64,000 nt of DNA from Streptomyces sp. MUM 2J (GTDB lineage: Bacteria > Actinomycetota > Actinomycetes > Streptomycetales > Streptomycetaceae): positions 93,396 through 157,395 of the forward strand of contig NZ_JADWYM010000010.1 of assembly GCF_022414535.1 (NCBI RefSeq), given 5' to 3'. Positions within the stretch are counted from its first letter, which is position 1; the number at the start of each line of letters is the position of its first letter. The notes beneath the pieces were generated by a model. It ran no database searches, was not told where the DNA came from, and worked only from the letters and a program-made list of their open reading frames with translations. Shown piece by piece: positions 37,863-45,756 of the stretch. The translations under genes were made by a program, and so were the position numbers.

Positions 37863-39398
37863 GTGAACGACCGTCACCCGTCGGGGACCGTGTCCACCCC
37901 GGCTCCGGCTTCCTCCGATGCCGCCTCGGCGCCCCACGCGCCCTACGGCACCCAGGAAGCCCCGTACGACGGCTTCACCACGTACGGCGGTTACGGCACG
38001 GGCGACGGTTCGCTCGGCGGCCACGGCACGACGGCCTACGCCACCGATCCCCTCTTCGGCAGCCTCCCGGCCGACGCCACCGGCACGTACGACGGCGGTC
38101 AGTGGTCCACCGGCGCCCAGCACGTCTTCCAGCAGCACCCGTACACGGCGCATCAGTACGCCGGCTACGACAGCGGCGCCTACCACACGACCGCCTGGAC
38201 GGCGGACCAGCAGCAACTGCCGACGGTTCCCGCGCAGTACGCCGCCCCGGACGTCTCCGGCCAGTGGGACGCCTCGGCCTGGCTGCAGCCCGACCAGACG
38301 GTCACCGCCGACCCCACCCAGCAGTGGCAGTGGGGCACGCAGGTCCACGACACCGGTGCGTACGACGCCACGCGGTGGAACGGCGACGGCACCGCGCAGC
38401 ACACCGGCCCGGAGTCGTACGAGCAGCACGCCGGTGCGGAACCGTACGAGCAGCACCCGGACGTCTTCGACCAGCAGGCCACCGCGACCTTCGAGACCGT
38501 CCCGGACGCGGGGGCGGGCCCCGCCCACGAGCAGTCCGGCCACGACGGCGCCCCGTCGGACGGCACCGGCGCGTCGCCCGCCGCGGACGAGGACGGCACG
38601 CCGCTCCTCGACGACCAGGAGGAGGTCACCGCCTCCCCCTCCCCACGCGCCGCCTCGCGCGGCGCACGCGGTCGCCGCCGTACGCCCACCAAGCGCTCCG
38701 CGTTGCTGACCGTCGCCGTGCCCTCGGTCTGTGTGCTGGGCGTCGCCGGGATCGCCGCCGCCTCCGTCGGCACCTTCACCGGCGGCAGCACGGACACCGC
38801 CGCCGCGCCGGAAGCGCAGGCGGTGAAACCATCCGCCGCCAACAACAAGCTGGACTCCCAGCTGCAGAGCCTGTCCGCGGACGCCGACGCCTTCGCCGCC
38901 CGGGCCAGCCGCACGCAGCAGCGCATCGACCTCAAGGAGCAGCGGGAGGCCGAGCGGAAGAAGGCGGCCGAGGAGGCCGCCCGCAAGGAGCGGCTACGGC
39001 CCAAGTTCGCTCTGCCCGTCGCCCGGCACGGGCTCAGCGCCTACTTCGGTCAGGCCGGCATCAACTGGATGTCCGTGCACACCGGCATCGACTTCCCCGT
39101 CGCCTACGGCACCACCGTGATGGCCGCGACGGACGGCGTCGTGTCGACCAAGTGGAACAGCGCCTACGGCAACATGATGATCGTGACGGCGAAGGACGGC
39201 ACGCAGACCTGGTACTGCCACCTCTCCCACTACCGCGTCGCCCCGGGCACGACGGTGAAGGCCGGCGACCCGATCGCCTACTCCGGCAACTCCGGCAACT
39301 CCACCGGCCCGCACCTGCACTTCGAGGTCCGGCCCTACGGCGGATCGGCCGTCGACCCGCTGCCGTGGCTGCGCAGCCACGACCTCGACCCGACGTGA
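37863..39398 (+). CDS. M23-family peptidoglycan endopeptidase with long N-terminal extension
   Basis: 511 aa from the GTG at 37863. Residues 1-260 are low complexity (Tyr/Gly/Gln/His/Asp-rich). A TM helix (LLTVAVPSVCVLGVAGIAAASVG) and a coiled coil (QQRIDLKEQREAERKKAAEE) lead to a C-terminal LytM domain. The zinc ligands are intact: HTGIDFP (His, Asp) and the HxH motif GPHLHFEV. The enzyme should cut peptide crosslinks on the outside of the membrane. Upstream, TTGTCG and TACAGT hexamers form a plausible promoter. Convergent with pcrA. Confidence 0.92.
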   Translation: MNDRHPSGTVSTPAPASSDAASAPHAPYGTQEAPYDGFTTYGGYGTGDGSLGGHGTTAYATDPLFGSLPADATGTYDGGQWSTGAQHVFQQHPYTAHQYAGYDSGAYHTTAWTADQQQLPTVPAQYAAPDVSGQWDASAWLQPDQTVTADPTQQWQWGTQVHDTGAYDATRWNGDGTAQHTGPESYEQHAGAEPYEQHPDVFDQQATATFETVPDAGAGPAHEQSGHDGAPSDGTGASPAADEDGTPLLDDQEEVTASPSPRAASRGARGRRRTPTKRSALLTVAVPSVCVLGVAGIAAASVGTFTGGSTDTAAAPEAQAVKPSAANNKLDSQLQSLSADADAFAARASRTQQRIDLKEQREAERKKAAEEAARKERLRPKFALPVARHGLSAYFGQAGINWMSVHTGIDFPVAYGTTVMAATDGVVSTKWNSAYGNMMIVTAKDGTQTWYCHLSHYRVAPGTTVKAGDPIAYSGNSGNSTGPHLHFEVRPYGGSAVDPLPWLRSHDLDPT

Positions 39399-39404
39399 GC
39401 ACCG

Positions 39405-39426
39405 GCCCCCACCGCCCGGTGGGGGC
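39405..39426. terminator. Terminator between M23 gene and pcrA
   Basis: GCCCCCACC-gccc-GGTGGGGGC, a 9-bp stem with a tetraloop, in the 46-bp convergent spacer. Confidence 0.75.
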
Positions 39427-39444
39427 ACACTTCCCATCCGGCCG

Positions 39445-41934
39445 CTACAACCTCTCCACCGGCGCGTAGCGCAGCAGGAGCCGCTTCGGTTTTCCGTCGC
39501 CGAAGTCGATCGTCGCCTCGGCCTTGTCGTCCACGCCCTTGACCGCGACGACGGTGCCGAGCCCGAACTGGTCGTGCGTGACCCGGTCCCCGACCGCCAG
39601 CGAGACCACCGGCTTGCCGCCGGCGCGCCGCGTGGCGAACCCGGAGGCGCCCGAGGCCGACGACCGCGAGCGGGACGAGGACAGGGAGGACGCGATGCCC
39701 GAGGACGGCCCGGAGGAGACCGGCGAGGAGGCCCCCGTGCGCTTCCAGTCCACGTGGTGCGGCGGGATCTCCTCCAGGAAACGCGAGGGCGGGTTGTACG
39801 ACGGCTGCCCCCACGCGCTGCGCATCGCCGACCGCGTCAGGTACAGCCGCTCCCGGGCGCGCGTGATGCCGACGTAGGCCAGGCGGCGCTCCTCCTCCAG
39901 CTCCTTGGTCTGGCCGAGGGCGCGCATGTGCGGGAAGACGCCGTCCTCCATACCGGTGAGGAACACGACCGGGAACTCCAGGCCCTTGGCCGTGTGCAGC
40001 GTCATCAGCGTGATGACACCGTCGCCGTCCTCCTCGTCGGGGATCTGGTCGGAGTCGGCGACCAGGGCGACCTGCTCCAGGAAGTCGGCGAGCGTTCCGG
40101 CCTCGCCCTCGCCGCGCTCCTGCTCGAACTCCAGGGCGACGGCCGCGAGTTCCTGGAGGTTCTCGATGCGGGTCTCGTCCTGGGGATCGGTGGAGGCCTG
40201 CAACTCGGCGAGGTAGCCGGTGCGTTCGAGGACGGCCTCCACCACGGTCGCCGGGCCCGCACCGGACTCGACGATCGTGCGGAGGTCCTCCATCAGCGTG
40301 TTGAACCGCTTCACGGCGTTGGTCGACCGGGCGGCCATGCCGTACGCCTCGTCGACCCGCCTGAGGGCCTGAGCGAAGCTGATCCTCTCCCGCTGGGCGA
40401 GGGCGTCGACCATCGCCTCGGCACGCTCGCCGATGCCGCGCTTGGGCACGTTCAGGATGCGGCGCATCGGGACGGAGTCCTCCGGGTTGGCCAGCACCCG
40501 CAGGTAGGCCAGGACGTCCCGGACCTCCTTGCGCTCGTAGAACCGGACGCCGCCGACCACCTTGTAGGGCAGGCCGACGCGGATGAAGATCTCCTCGAAG
40601 ACACGGGACTGGGCGTTGGTGCGGTAGAAGACGGCGACGTCGCCGGCCTTCGCCTCGCCCGCGTCGACCAGGCGGTCTATCTCGTCGGCGACGAACTGGG
40701 CCTCGTCGTGCTCGGTGTCGGCCACGTAGCCGGTGATGCGCGCGCCCGTGCCCGCGTTGGTCCACAGGTTCTTCGGACGGCGGGACTCGTTGCGTTCGAT
40801 GACCGCGTTGGCAGCGGACAGGATGGTCTGGGTGGAGCGGTAGTTCTGCTCCAGCAGGATGGTCGTCGCGTCCGGGTAGTCCTCCTCGAACTGGAGGATG
40901 TTGCGGATGGTCGCGCCGCGGAAGGCGTAGATCGACTGGTCGGCGTCGCCCACGACGCACAGTTCGGCGGGCGGGAGGTCGTACTCGCCGGGCGGGACGT
41001 CGGCGTCCTCGGTGGCGTGCTTGCCGGTGCCGACCAGCTCGCGCACCAGTGCGTACTGCGCGTGGTTGGTGTCCTGGTACTCGTCCACGAGGACGTGCCG
41101 GAAGCGGCGGCGGTAGTGCTCGGCGACGTCCGGGAAGGCGCGCAGCAGGTTGACCGTCGTCATGATCAGGTCGTCGAAGTCGAGGGCGTTCGCCTCACGC
41201 AGCCGTGACTGGTAGAGGGCGTAGGCCTGGGCGAGGGTCTTCTCGAAGCCGTCGGTGGCCCGTGCCGCGAAGTCCTCCTCGTCGATCAACTCGTTCTTCA
41301 GGTTGCTGATCTTGGCGCTGAACGACTTGGGCGGGAAGCGCTTGGGGTCGAGGTCCAGGTCGCGGCAGACCAGGGCCATCAGGCGCTTGGAGTCGGCGGC
41401 GTCGTAGATCGAGAAGGACGAGGTGAAGCCGAGCTTCTTCGACTCGCGCCGCAGGATGCGCACGCACGCGCTGTGGAAGGTCATGACCCACATGGCGTTG
41501 GCACGCGGGCCGACGAGTTGCTCGACGCGCTCCTTCATCTCGCCCGCGGCCTTGTTGGTGAAGGTGATCGCGAGGATCTGGCCGGGATGCGCGCCCCGCT
41601 CGGCGAGCAGGTGGGCGATGCGGTGGGTGAGCACGCGGGTCTTGCCGGAGCCTGCGCCGGCCACGATGAGCAGCGGGGAACCGGCGTGGACGACGGCGGC
41701 GCGCTGGTTGTCGTTGAGGCCCTCCAGCAGGGCGGCGGGGTCCACCGGGGGCCGGTGGGCGCCGTCGCGGTAGTAGGCGTCCCGGTCCGGCGGCACGTCG
41801 AACTTCCCGCCGAACAGATCGTCCGGAACCGGCTCCGGAGCGTGATCGTCCTCGGGCGGTGGCGGAGGTTCCTCCCCATGGGCCCGGGGGGCCTGGAGAT
41901 CCGCCAGGAAGCTGTCGTCAAAGAGGCTGCTCAT
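39445..41934 (-). CDS. pcrA: ATP-dependent DNA helicase PcrA/UvrD
   Basis: 829 aa, superfamily 1A 3'-5' helicase. An actinobacterial acidic N-terminal extension (EEPPPPPEDDHAPEPVPDD) precedes the fold. Walker A is AGAGSGKT (92-99), motif II VDEYQDTNHAQY, motif III GDADQSIYAFRGA, motif IV NYRSTQTIL, motif V TLHTAKGLEFPVVFLTGME and motif VI EERRLAYVGITRARERLYLT. The C-terminal Tudor-like segment (VGDRVTHDQFGLGTVVAVKG) contacts RNA polymerase in PcrA. It acts in nucleotide excision repair, mismatch handling and removal of RecA or stalled RNAP. A damage-type promoter box lies 290 bp upstream. Confidence 0.97.
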   Translation of the reverse strand: MSSLFDDSFLADLQAPRAHGEEPPPPPEDDHAPEPVPDDLFGGKFDVPPDRDAYYRDGAHRPPVDPAALLEGLNDNQRAAVVHAGSPLLIVAGAGSGKTRVLTHRIAHLLAERGAHPGQILAITFTNKAAGEMKERVEQLVGPRANAMWVMTFHSACVRILRRESKKLGFTSSFSIYDAADSKRLMALVCRDLDLDPKRFPPKSFSAKISNLKNELIDEEDFAARATDGFEKTLAQAYALYQSRLREANALDFDDLIMTTVNLLRAFPDVAEHYRRRFRHVLVDEYQDTNHAQYALVRELVGTGKHATEDADVPPGEYDLPPAELCVVGDADQSIYAFRGATIRNILQFEEDYPDATTILLEQNYRSTQTILSAANAVIERNESRRPKNLWTNAGTGARITGYVADTEHDEAQFVADEIDRLVDAGEAKAGDVAVFYRTNAQSRVFEEIFIRVGLPYKVVGGVRFYERKEVRDVLAYLRVLANPEDSVPMRRILNVPKRGIGERAEAMVDALAQRERISFAQALRRVDEAYGMAARSTNAVKRFNTLMEDLRTIVESGAGPATVVEAVLERTGYLAELQASTDPQDETRIENLQELAAVALEFEQERGEGEAGTLADFLEQVALVADSDQIPDEEDGDGVITLMTLHTAKGLEFPVVFLTGMEDGVFPHMRALGQTKELEEERRLAYVGITRARERLYLTRSAMRSAWGQPSYNPPSRFLEEIPPHHVDWKRTGASSPVSSGPSSGIASSLSSSRSRSSASGASGFATRRAGGKPVVSLAVGDRVTHDQFGLGTVVAVKGVDDKAEATIDFGDGKPKRLLLRYAPVERL

Positions 41935-42043
41935 CGCTCTCCGAGTCTAGGGCCTGCCCGACGGCCGGGTCCGGGGGTCGCGGGACCCCGTCCCGCCGGC
42001 CGGGCACCGGCCCGGAACACGCACCGGGGGCCGTGGAACGGAG

Positions 42044-42214
42044 CCTAGTGCCGCAACAGGTGACGTCCGCCCCGTCGCGGCGCCCGGCACGCACTCCCGC
42101 CGCACCGGCCGAAAGCCCGAGTACGCCCAGTACGAGGACTTCCGGCCGGCACGCCGGGAGCACGCACCGGACGCCGCTCCCTGACGCGCGAACCTTGCCT
42201 GCCGCGGCACTAGG
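42044..42214. repeat. 171-bp palindromic (MITE-like) element, full-length copy
   Basis: Terminal inverted repeats CCTAGTGCCGC (42044-42054) and GCGGCACTAGG (42204-42214) extend to 17 bp with two mismatches. A second, internal inverted repeat centres on 42129 (CCGGCCGAAAGCCCGAGTAC with a partner on the other side, 17 of 20 paired). The left end matches the copies at 13501-13580 and 24541-24562. No ORF inside. No clear target-site duplication. It lies between the pcrA promoter box and the pcrA ATG. Confidence 0.8.
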
Positions 42215-42229
42215 ACGACCCACTGACAA
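42207..42229 (-). promoter_or_regulatory. DNA-damage-type promoter box for pcrA, -10 inside a repeat
   Basis: Minus strand TTGTCAGTG (42229-42221), 8 bp, then TAGTGC (42212-42207). The first box and spacing fit tTGTCRgtg-N8-TAnnnT; the last -10 base is C rather than T. The -10 hexamer belongs to the terminal inverted repeat of the element at 42044-42214. Confidence 0.6.
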
Positions 42230-42403
42230 CTCGCCGCCGCCCCGGGAGGGCCACCTCGTCCCGGACCCGGGTCCCGTCGGCCCGGACCACCACCGGTGCG
42301 GCGGGGATGCCCGCAACCCCGCGCGCACCCTTCCGGACCGGCCCCCGATGGGGCGTCCCGGCGCCAGGTCACGAAAACGTATCGGGCATATCACTCACCA
42401 GCC

Positions 42404-42433
42404 TTCACAGGCACCGCACGCGTTGGCTACGGT
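42404..42433 (+). promoter_or_regulatory. Predicted promoter of the first NlpC/P60 gene
   Basis: -35 TTCACA (42404-42409), 18-nt spacer, -10 TACGGT (42428-42433), predicting a transcript start near 42440 and a leader of about 250 nt. Confidence 0.45.
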
Positions 42434-42439
42434 GCGGGC

Positions 42440-42670
42440 GGGCCGCAGGGCACTCACCGGCGAACGTCGCCGGGCCGAGCGGCCTCCGCCGAACCGGCGC
42501 GCCGTCACGGTGCCCGGAGCCGGGGACCCCGCCGGGGCCCGGGTGGGCCGGCCTCTCTCCGCCACGGCGAGGGGCCCTGGGGCCCGCCCCTCCGGAAGCC
42601 CCCGGCCCCTCGCCCGAACCCGAACCCGGCGACACCCGGTCGTCCCCGCCACCGACCGGCAGGCGGACCA
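42440..42670 (+). promoter_or_regulatory. Candidate c-di-AMP (ydaO-type) riboswitch
   Basis: The long leader contains pieces resembling the conserved ydaO core in order: CCGCCGAACCGGCG, GAGCCGGGGACC, CCGGGTGGG, CTCGCCCGAACCCG and ACCGGCAGGCGG. The AAGGAG ribosome site follows immediately. ydaO riboswitches are known upstream of cell-wall hydrolase genes in actinobacteria. Assigned by eye; no covariance model was run. Confidence 0.5.
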
Positions 42671-42687
42671 CGGAAGGAGTCCTCTCC

Positions 42688-43908
42688 TTGGCGTCGCACC
42701 GCAAGCCGCGGGCCGCGGGCACCCTCGCCGCCGGTCTGCGCACCCCCGCCCTCGCCACGGCCGCCCTCACCTCCGTCGTCCTGCTCTCCCAGAGCGCGAA
42801 CGCCGCCCCGGCGGCGGACGACCGGCCCAGCCTGGAGGAGGTCGAGAAGAAGGTCGACGACCTCTACCGGCAGGCCGAGTCGGCGACCGAGAAGTACAAC
42901 GGGGCCAAGGAGAGGACCGCCGAGCAGCGTCGGCGCGTCGACAGCCTCCTCGACGACGTCGCCCGTCGCACCCAGAAGCTCAACGAGGCGCGGGAGCAGC
43001 TGGGTTCCTTCGCCGCGGCCCAGTACCGCACCGGCGCCGCCGCCCCCGGAACGGCGACCTTCCTGCTCGCCGGGAACCCGCAGGACTACTTCGACCAGGC
43101 CCAGTTGATGAGCCGGCTGACCGGCCGCCAGAAGGACGCGGTCGACGAGTTCATAGCGCAGCGGTCGGAGACGTTGGAGCAGCGCCGGGAGGCCACCGAG
43201 AGCCTCCGAACGCTCACCGCGTCGCAGAACGACCTGAAGACCGCCAAGGCGACCGTGCAGAAGAAGCTCGCCGACGCACGGGAGTTGCTGTCCGAGCTGA
43301 CGGCGCAGGAGAAGGCGCGGCTGGCCGCGATCGAGAAGCGGAAACAGGGGGAGGCCGCCCGCAGGGCCGCCGAGCTGGCCCGGCAGCAGGAGCAGCAGCG
43401 GCAGGCGGAGGCCGCCGCCCAGCAGCAACAGCAGGAGACACGGACCGGCACCTCTGACTCGGACACCTCTGACTCGGGCGCCCCGGACTCGGGCGCCTCC
43501 GGCACGGGCACGTCGGGCACGGACACGTCCACCCCGTCGGGCTCCTCCACCACCCGGGCCGACAAGGCCCTCGCCTTCGCCCGCGCGCAGATCGGCAAGC
43601 CGTACGTCTGGGGTGCCACCGGCCCCGGCTCCTACGACTGCTCCGGACTCACCCGGGCCTCCTGGAAAGCCGCCGGGATCGACCTGCCGCGCACCACCTA
43701 CGACCAGGTGAACGCCGGCACGACCGTCCCGCTCTCCCGGGCCCGGCCCGGCGACCTGGTCTTCTTCTACGGCGACGTCAGCCATGTCGGCATCTACATC
43801 GGCGACGGCATGATGGTCCACGCCCCGAAGCCGGGGGCGTACGTGCGCGAGGAATCCATCTACTACGACGGCGAGTCGTCGATCCACAGCGTGGTACGCC
43901 CGGCCTGA
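42688..43908 (+). CDS. NlpC/P60 peptidoglycan hydrolase with coiled coil
   Basis: 406 aa from an unusual TTG start at 42688, chosen because GGAAGGAG lies eight bases upstream and the product then begins ASHRKPR, like its paralogue at 45757. A signal peptide ends near NAAPAADD. Two long coiled-coil segments (residues ~40-245) and a Ser/Thr/Asp/Gly linker follow. The C-terminal NlpC/P60 domain has catalytic Cys in YDCSGL, His in SHVGIYIGD and a third His in MVHAPKPG. It should cleave D-Glu-mDAP bonds outside the membrane. Its leader may be c-di-AMP-responsive. Confidence 0.9.
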   Translation: MASHRKPRAAGTLAAGLRTPALATAALTSVVLLSQSANAAPAADDRPSLEEVEKKVDDLYRQAESATEKYNGAKERTAEQRRRVDSLLDDVARRTQKLNEAREQLGSFAAAQYRTGAAAPGTATFLLAGNPQDYFDQAQLMSRLTGRQKDAVDEFIAQRSETLEQRREATESLRTLTASQNDLKTAKATVQKKLADARELLSELTAQEKARLAAIEKRKQGEAARRAAELARQQEQQRQAEAAAQQQQQETRTGTSDSDTSDSGAPDSGASGTGTSGTDTSTPSGSSTTRADKALAFARAQIGKPYVWGATGPGSYDCSGLTRASWKAAGIDLPRTTYDQVNAGTTVPLSRARPGDLVFFYGDVSHVGIYIGDGMMVHAPKPGAYVREESIYYDGESSIHSVVRPA

Positions 43909-44100
43909 AACCCGTTGAGGCCGCCGTACGGACCGCTTGCCGGATCTTCCGTGCCGGGCGCGGTCCGCCCGCCGGGAGCGCCGTCCGGCGCCGGTCTCCC
44001 GGTGGGCCCGCCGCGGTCCCCGTACAGCGGGGCCGTACCCGGACTTCGGGCCGGTGCGGTGAGAGCGCGTGCCGGGCGTCGCGACGCGACGAAAGCCGCC

Positions 44101-44106
44101 TAGCAT
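44101..44106 (+). promoter_or_regulatory. -10 hexamer for a leaderless gene
   Basis: TAGCAT ends 7 bp before the ATG at 44114, the geometry of a leaderless transcript. The -35 region is not well defined. Confidence 0.45.
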
Positions 44107-44113
44107 CGGCCGC

Positions 44114-45091
44114 ATGCCCGGCTCCCCCTCCTTCCCGCGCGCCTGGCGGGCGCGACGGTCGCCGGCGGCCGGGGCCGCCGTCATGGCGACCGCCACCCTC
44201 TCGGTCGGCCTGGACCTGGTGGGGCGCGATGTGCTGTCACGCGTCGCCCTCGCCGTGGCCGCCGTCGCCTGGCTCGCCCTGGCGGGTGACTGCGTCGTAC
44301 GGCTGCTGCGGAACCCAGGCCGGTGGGAGAGGGGGACCGCGGTGCCGGCGGCGCTGACGGGCGTCGCGGCGACCACCGTGCTGGGCACGCGGATCGCGGC
44401 GCTGGAGTGGACCTCGGCCGCCGAAGCGCTGCTGGCGCTGTCGACGGTGCTCTGGGCAGGACTGCTCCCGTCGGTCTTCCGGCACCTGCCGCGGGGTATG
44501 CCGGGGTCGGTGTTCCTCGGCAGCGTGGCCACGCAGGGGCTCGCCGTGCTCGGCGCGACCGTCGCCGCGTCGGAGACGGCGGGCTGGCTCGCGCGCGCGG
44601 CGCTGGTGCTGTTCTGGATCGGGATCGTGCTCTACGGGATCGCACTCACCCGGTTCGATCTGCGGCAGGTCGCCGAGGGCGCCGGAGACCAGTGGGTGGC
44701 GACCGGCGCCCTCGCGATCTCCGCGTTCGCCGGGGCGAGGCTGCTCGACGCGAGCGGGCCGCGGTTGTACCTGTGGAACGACGACGACCGCGGCGTCCTG
44801 CGCACGGTGACGGTGGCCCTGCTGGTGCTCGGCCTGTGCTGGTACTCCGTGCTCCTCGCCGCCGAAGTGGCGCGGCCCCGGCTGAACCACGACGCGCGCC
44901 GCTGGGCCACCGTCCATCCGATGGGCATGACGGCGGTGGCGGCGCTGTCCGGCGCCGGGGCCGTCGGCCTGCCGTCCCTCGAACCCCTGGGAAGGGCGCT
45001 GCTGTGGGTGGCGGTCGTGGCGTGCCTGGCGGTCGCCACGGAGGCCGGGCGGTCCGCTGTCGCCGCCGTCAGGTCCACAGCACGGCGATGA
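44114..45091 (+). CDS. Tellurite-resistance/C4-dicarboxylate (TDT/SLAC1-like) transporter family protein
   Basis: 325 aa from the ATG at 44114. About ten hydrophobic helices. Segments such as GMPGSVFLGSVATQGLAVLG, LVLFWIGIVLYGIALTRFDL and GDQWVATGALAISAFAGARL are like the TDT family of anion channels and exporters. Substrate unknown. There is no ribosome site but a TAGCAT -10 directly upstream. The 3' end overlaps the convergent small membrane-protein gene by 23 bp. It lies between two NlpC/P60 genes. Confidence 0.65.
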   Translation: MPGSPSFPRAWRARRSPAAGAAVMATATLSVGLDLVGRDVLSRVALAVAAVAWLALAGDCVVRLLRNPGRWERGTAVPAALTGVAATTVLGTRIAALEWTSAAEALLALSTVLWAGLLPSVFRHLPRGMPGSVFLGSVATQGLAVLGATVAASETAGWLARAALVLFWIGIVLYGIALTRFDLRQVAEGAGDQWVATGALAISAFAGARLLDASGPRLYLWNDDDRGVLRTVTVALLVLGLCWYSVLLAAEVARPRLNHDARRWATVHPMGMTAVAALSGAGAVGLPSLEPLGRALLWVAVVACLAVATEAGRSAVAAVRSTARR

Positions 45092-45422
45092 AGACGTTCG
45101 CGGTGGTGAGCAGGCCCACGAGGCCGAACAGGCGCTTGTCCACCGTCTCCTCGTCGCGCTTCACGTAGACCAGTGCGAGGATCACGATCAGCAGGGCCAG
45201 CTTCACGCCGATCTTGATGTTGTCGACCGAGCGCCCGTCAGCCTGGTGGAGGCCGACCAGGACGACGCCGGTGACCAGCATCGTCAGCGCCCCGTGCAGC
45301 ATCGCGGGGACGAAGCGGGCGGTGCCCCGGCCCATCGCCTTCATCTGCGTGAGGAAGCCGCCCAGGAGCGCGGCGATGCCGATGATGTGCAGGGCGACGA
45401 AGAGATGGATGAGTACGTCCAT
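45069..45422 (-). CDS. Small four-helix membrane protein
   Basis: 117 aa from the ATG at 45422. Four predicted membrane helices (VLIHLFVALHIIGIAALLGGF, AMLHGALTMLVTGVVLVGL, KLALLIVILALVYV, LFGLVGLLTTANVFIAVLW). The hexamer TAGGCT eight bases upstream favours leaderless translation; a GTG seven codons earlier with GGAGGA too close upstream is the alternative. Its last 23 bp overlap the end of the convergent transporter gene. Function unknown. Confidence 0.75.
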   Translation of the reverse strand: MDVLIHLFVALHIIGIAALLGGFLTQMKAMGRGTARFVPAMLHGALTMLVTGVVLVGLHQADGRSVDNIKIGVKLALLIVILALVYVKRDEETVDKRLFGLVGLLTTANVFIAVLWT

Positions 45423-45756
45423 GAGGCCGGAGCCTAATTGCACGGTCCTCCTCGCTCGGATGCACCCCTTCCCGTCTGCTCGTGATCACGACCGATCCCC
45501 CATGGTCACCGGTGCGTCACTTCCGCACATTGCGTTACCGGACCGACACCAAGGGGCCTAGCGTCCTCCTCCAGGTGACCGGCTCCCCATAGCCGCCCGC
45601 CCAGGGGCGGCAGTCGGCCACCACCGCCGAGAAGTCCGGTGGCGGCCCGCTCCCCCGTACGGGCCGCCACCGGGCACGAGGCCGACCCCGGCGGTCGTAC
45701 GCCGCCCCCGCTCACCGGCGGACGTACGTGTCGTACCGAAAGGACGTGCAGTCCAC
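45423..45756. other. Leader and promoter region of the second NlpC/P60 gene
   Basis: 334 bp. A plus-strand promoter is suggested by TTACCG (45535-45540), an 18-nt spacer and TAGCGT (45559-45564), giving a leader of about 185 nt. It contains a perfect 12-bp hairpin GGTGGCGGCCCG/CGGGCCGCCACC (45638-45649, 45660-45671) that could act as an attenuator. It does not look like the leader of the other NlpC/P60 gene. Confidence 0.5.

Larger units (their letters stand above)
41935..42403. other. pcrA 5' region
   Basis: About 470 bp between pcrA and the NlpC/P60 promoter. It holds a 171-bp palindromic element (42044-42214) and a DNA-damage-type promoter box (42207-42229). 42230-42403 shows no further feature. 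Confidence 0.6.

Noticed and set aside
45638..45671. c-di-AMP riboswitch in front of the second NlpC/P60 gene
   Set aside because: Only a simple hairpin is visible; the ordered ydaO-like blocks seen at 42440-42670 are missing.
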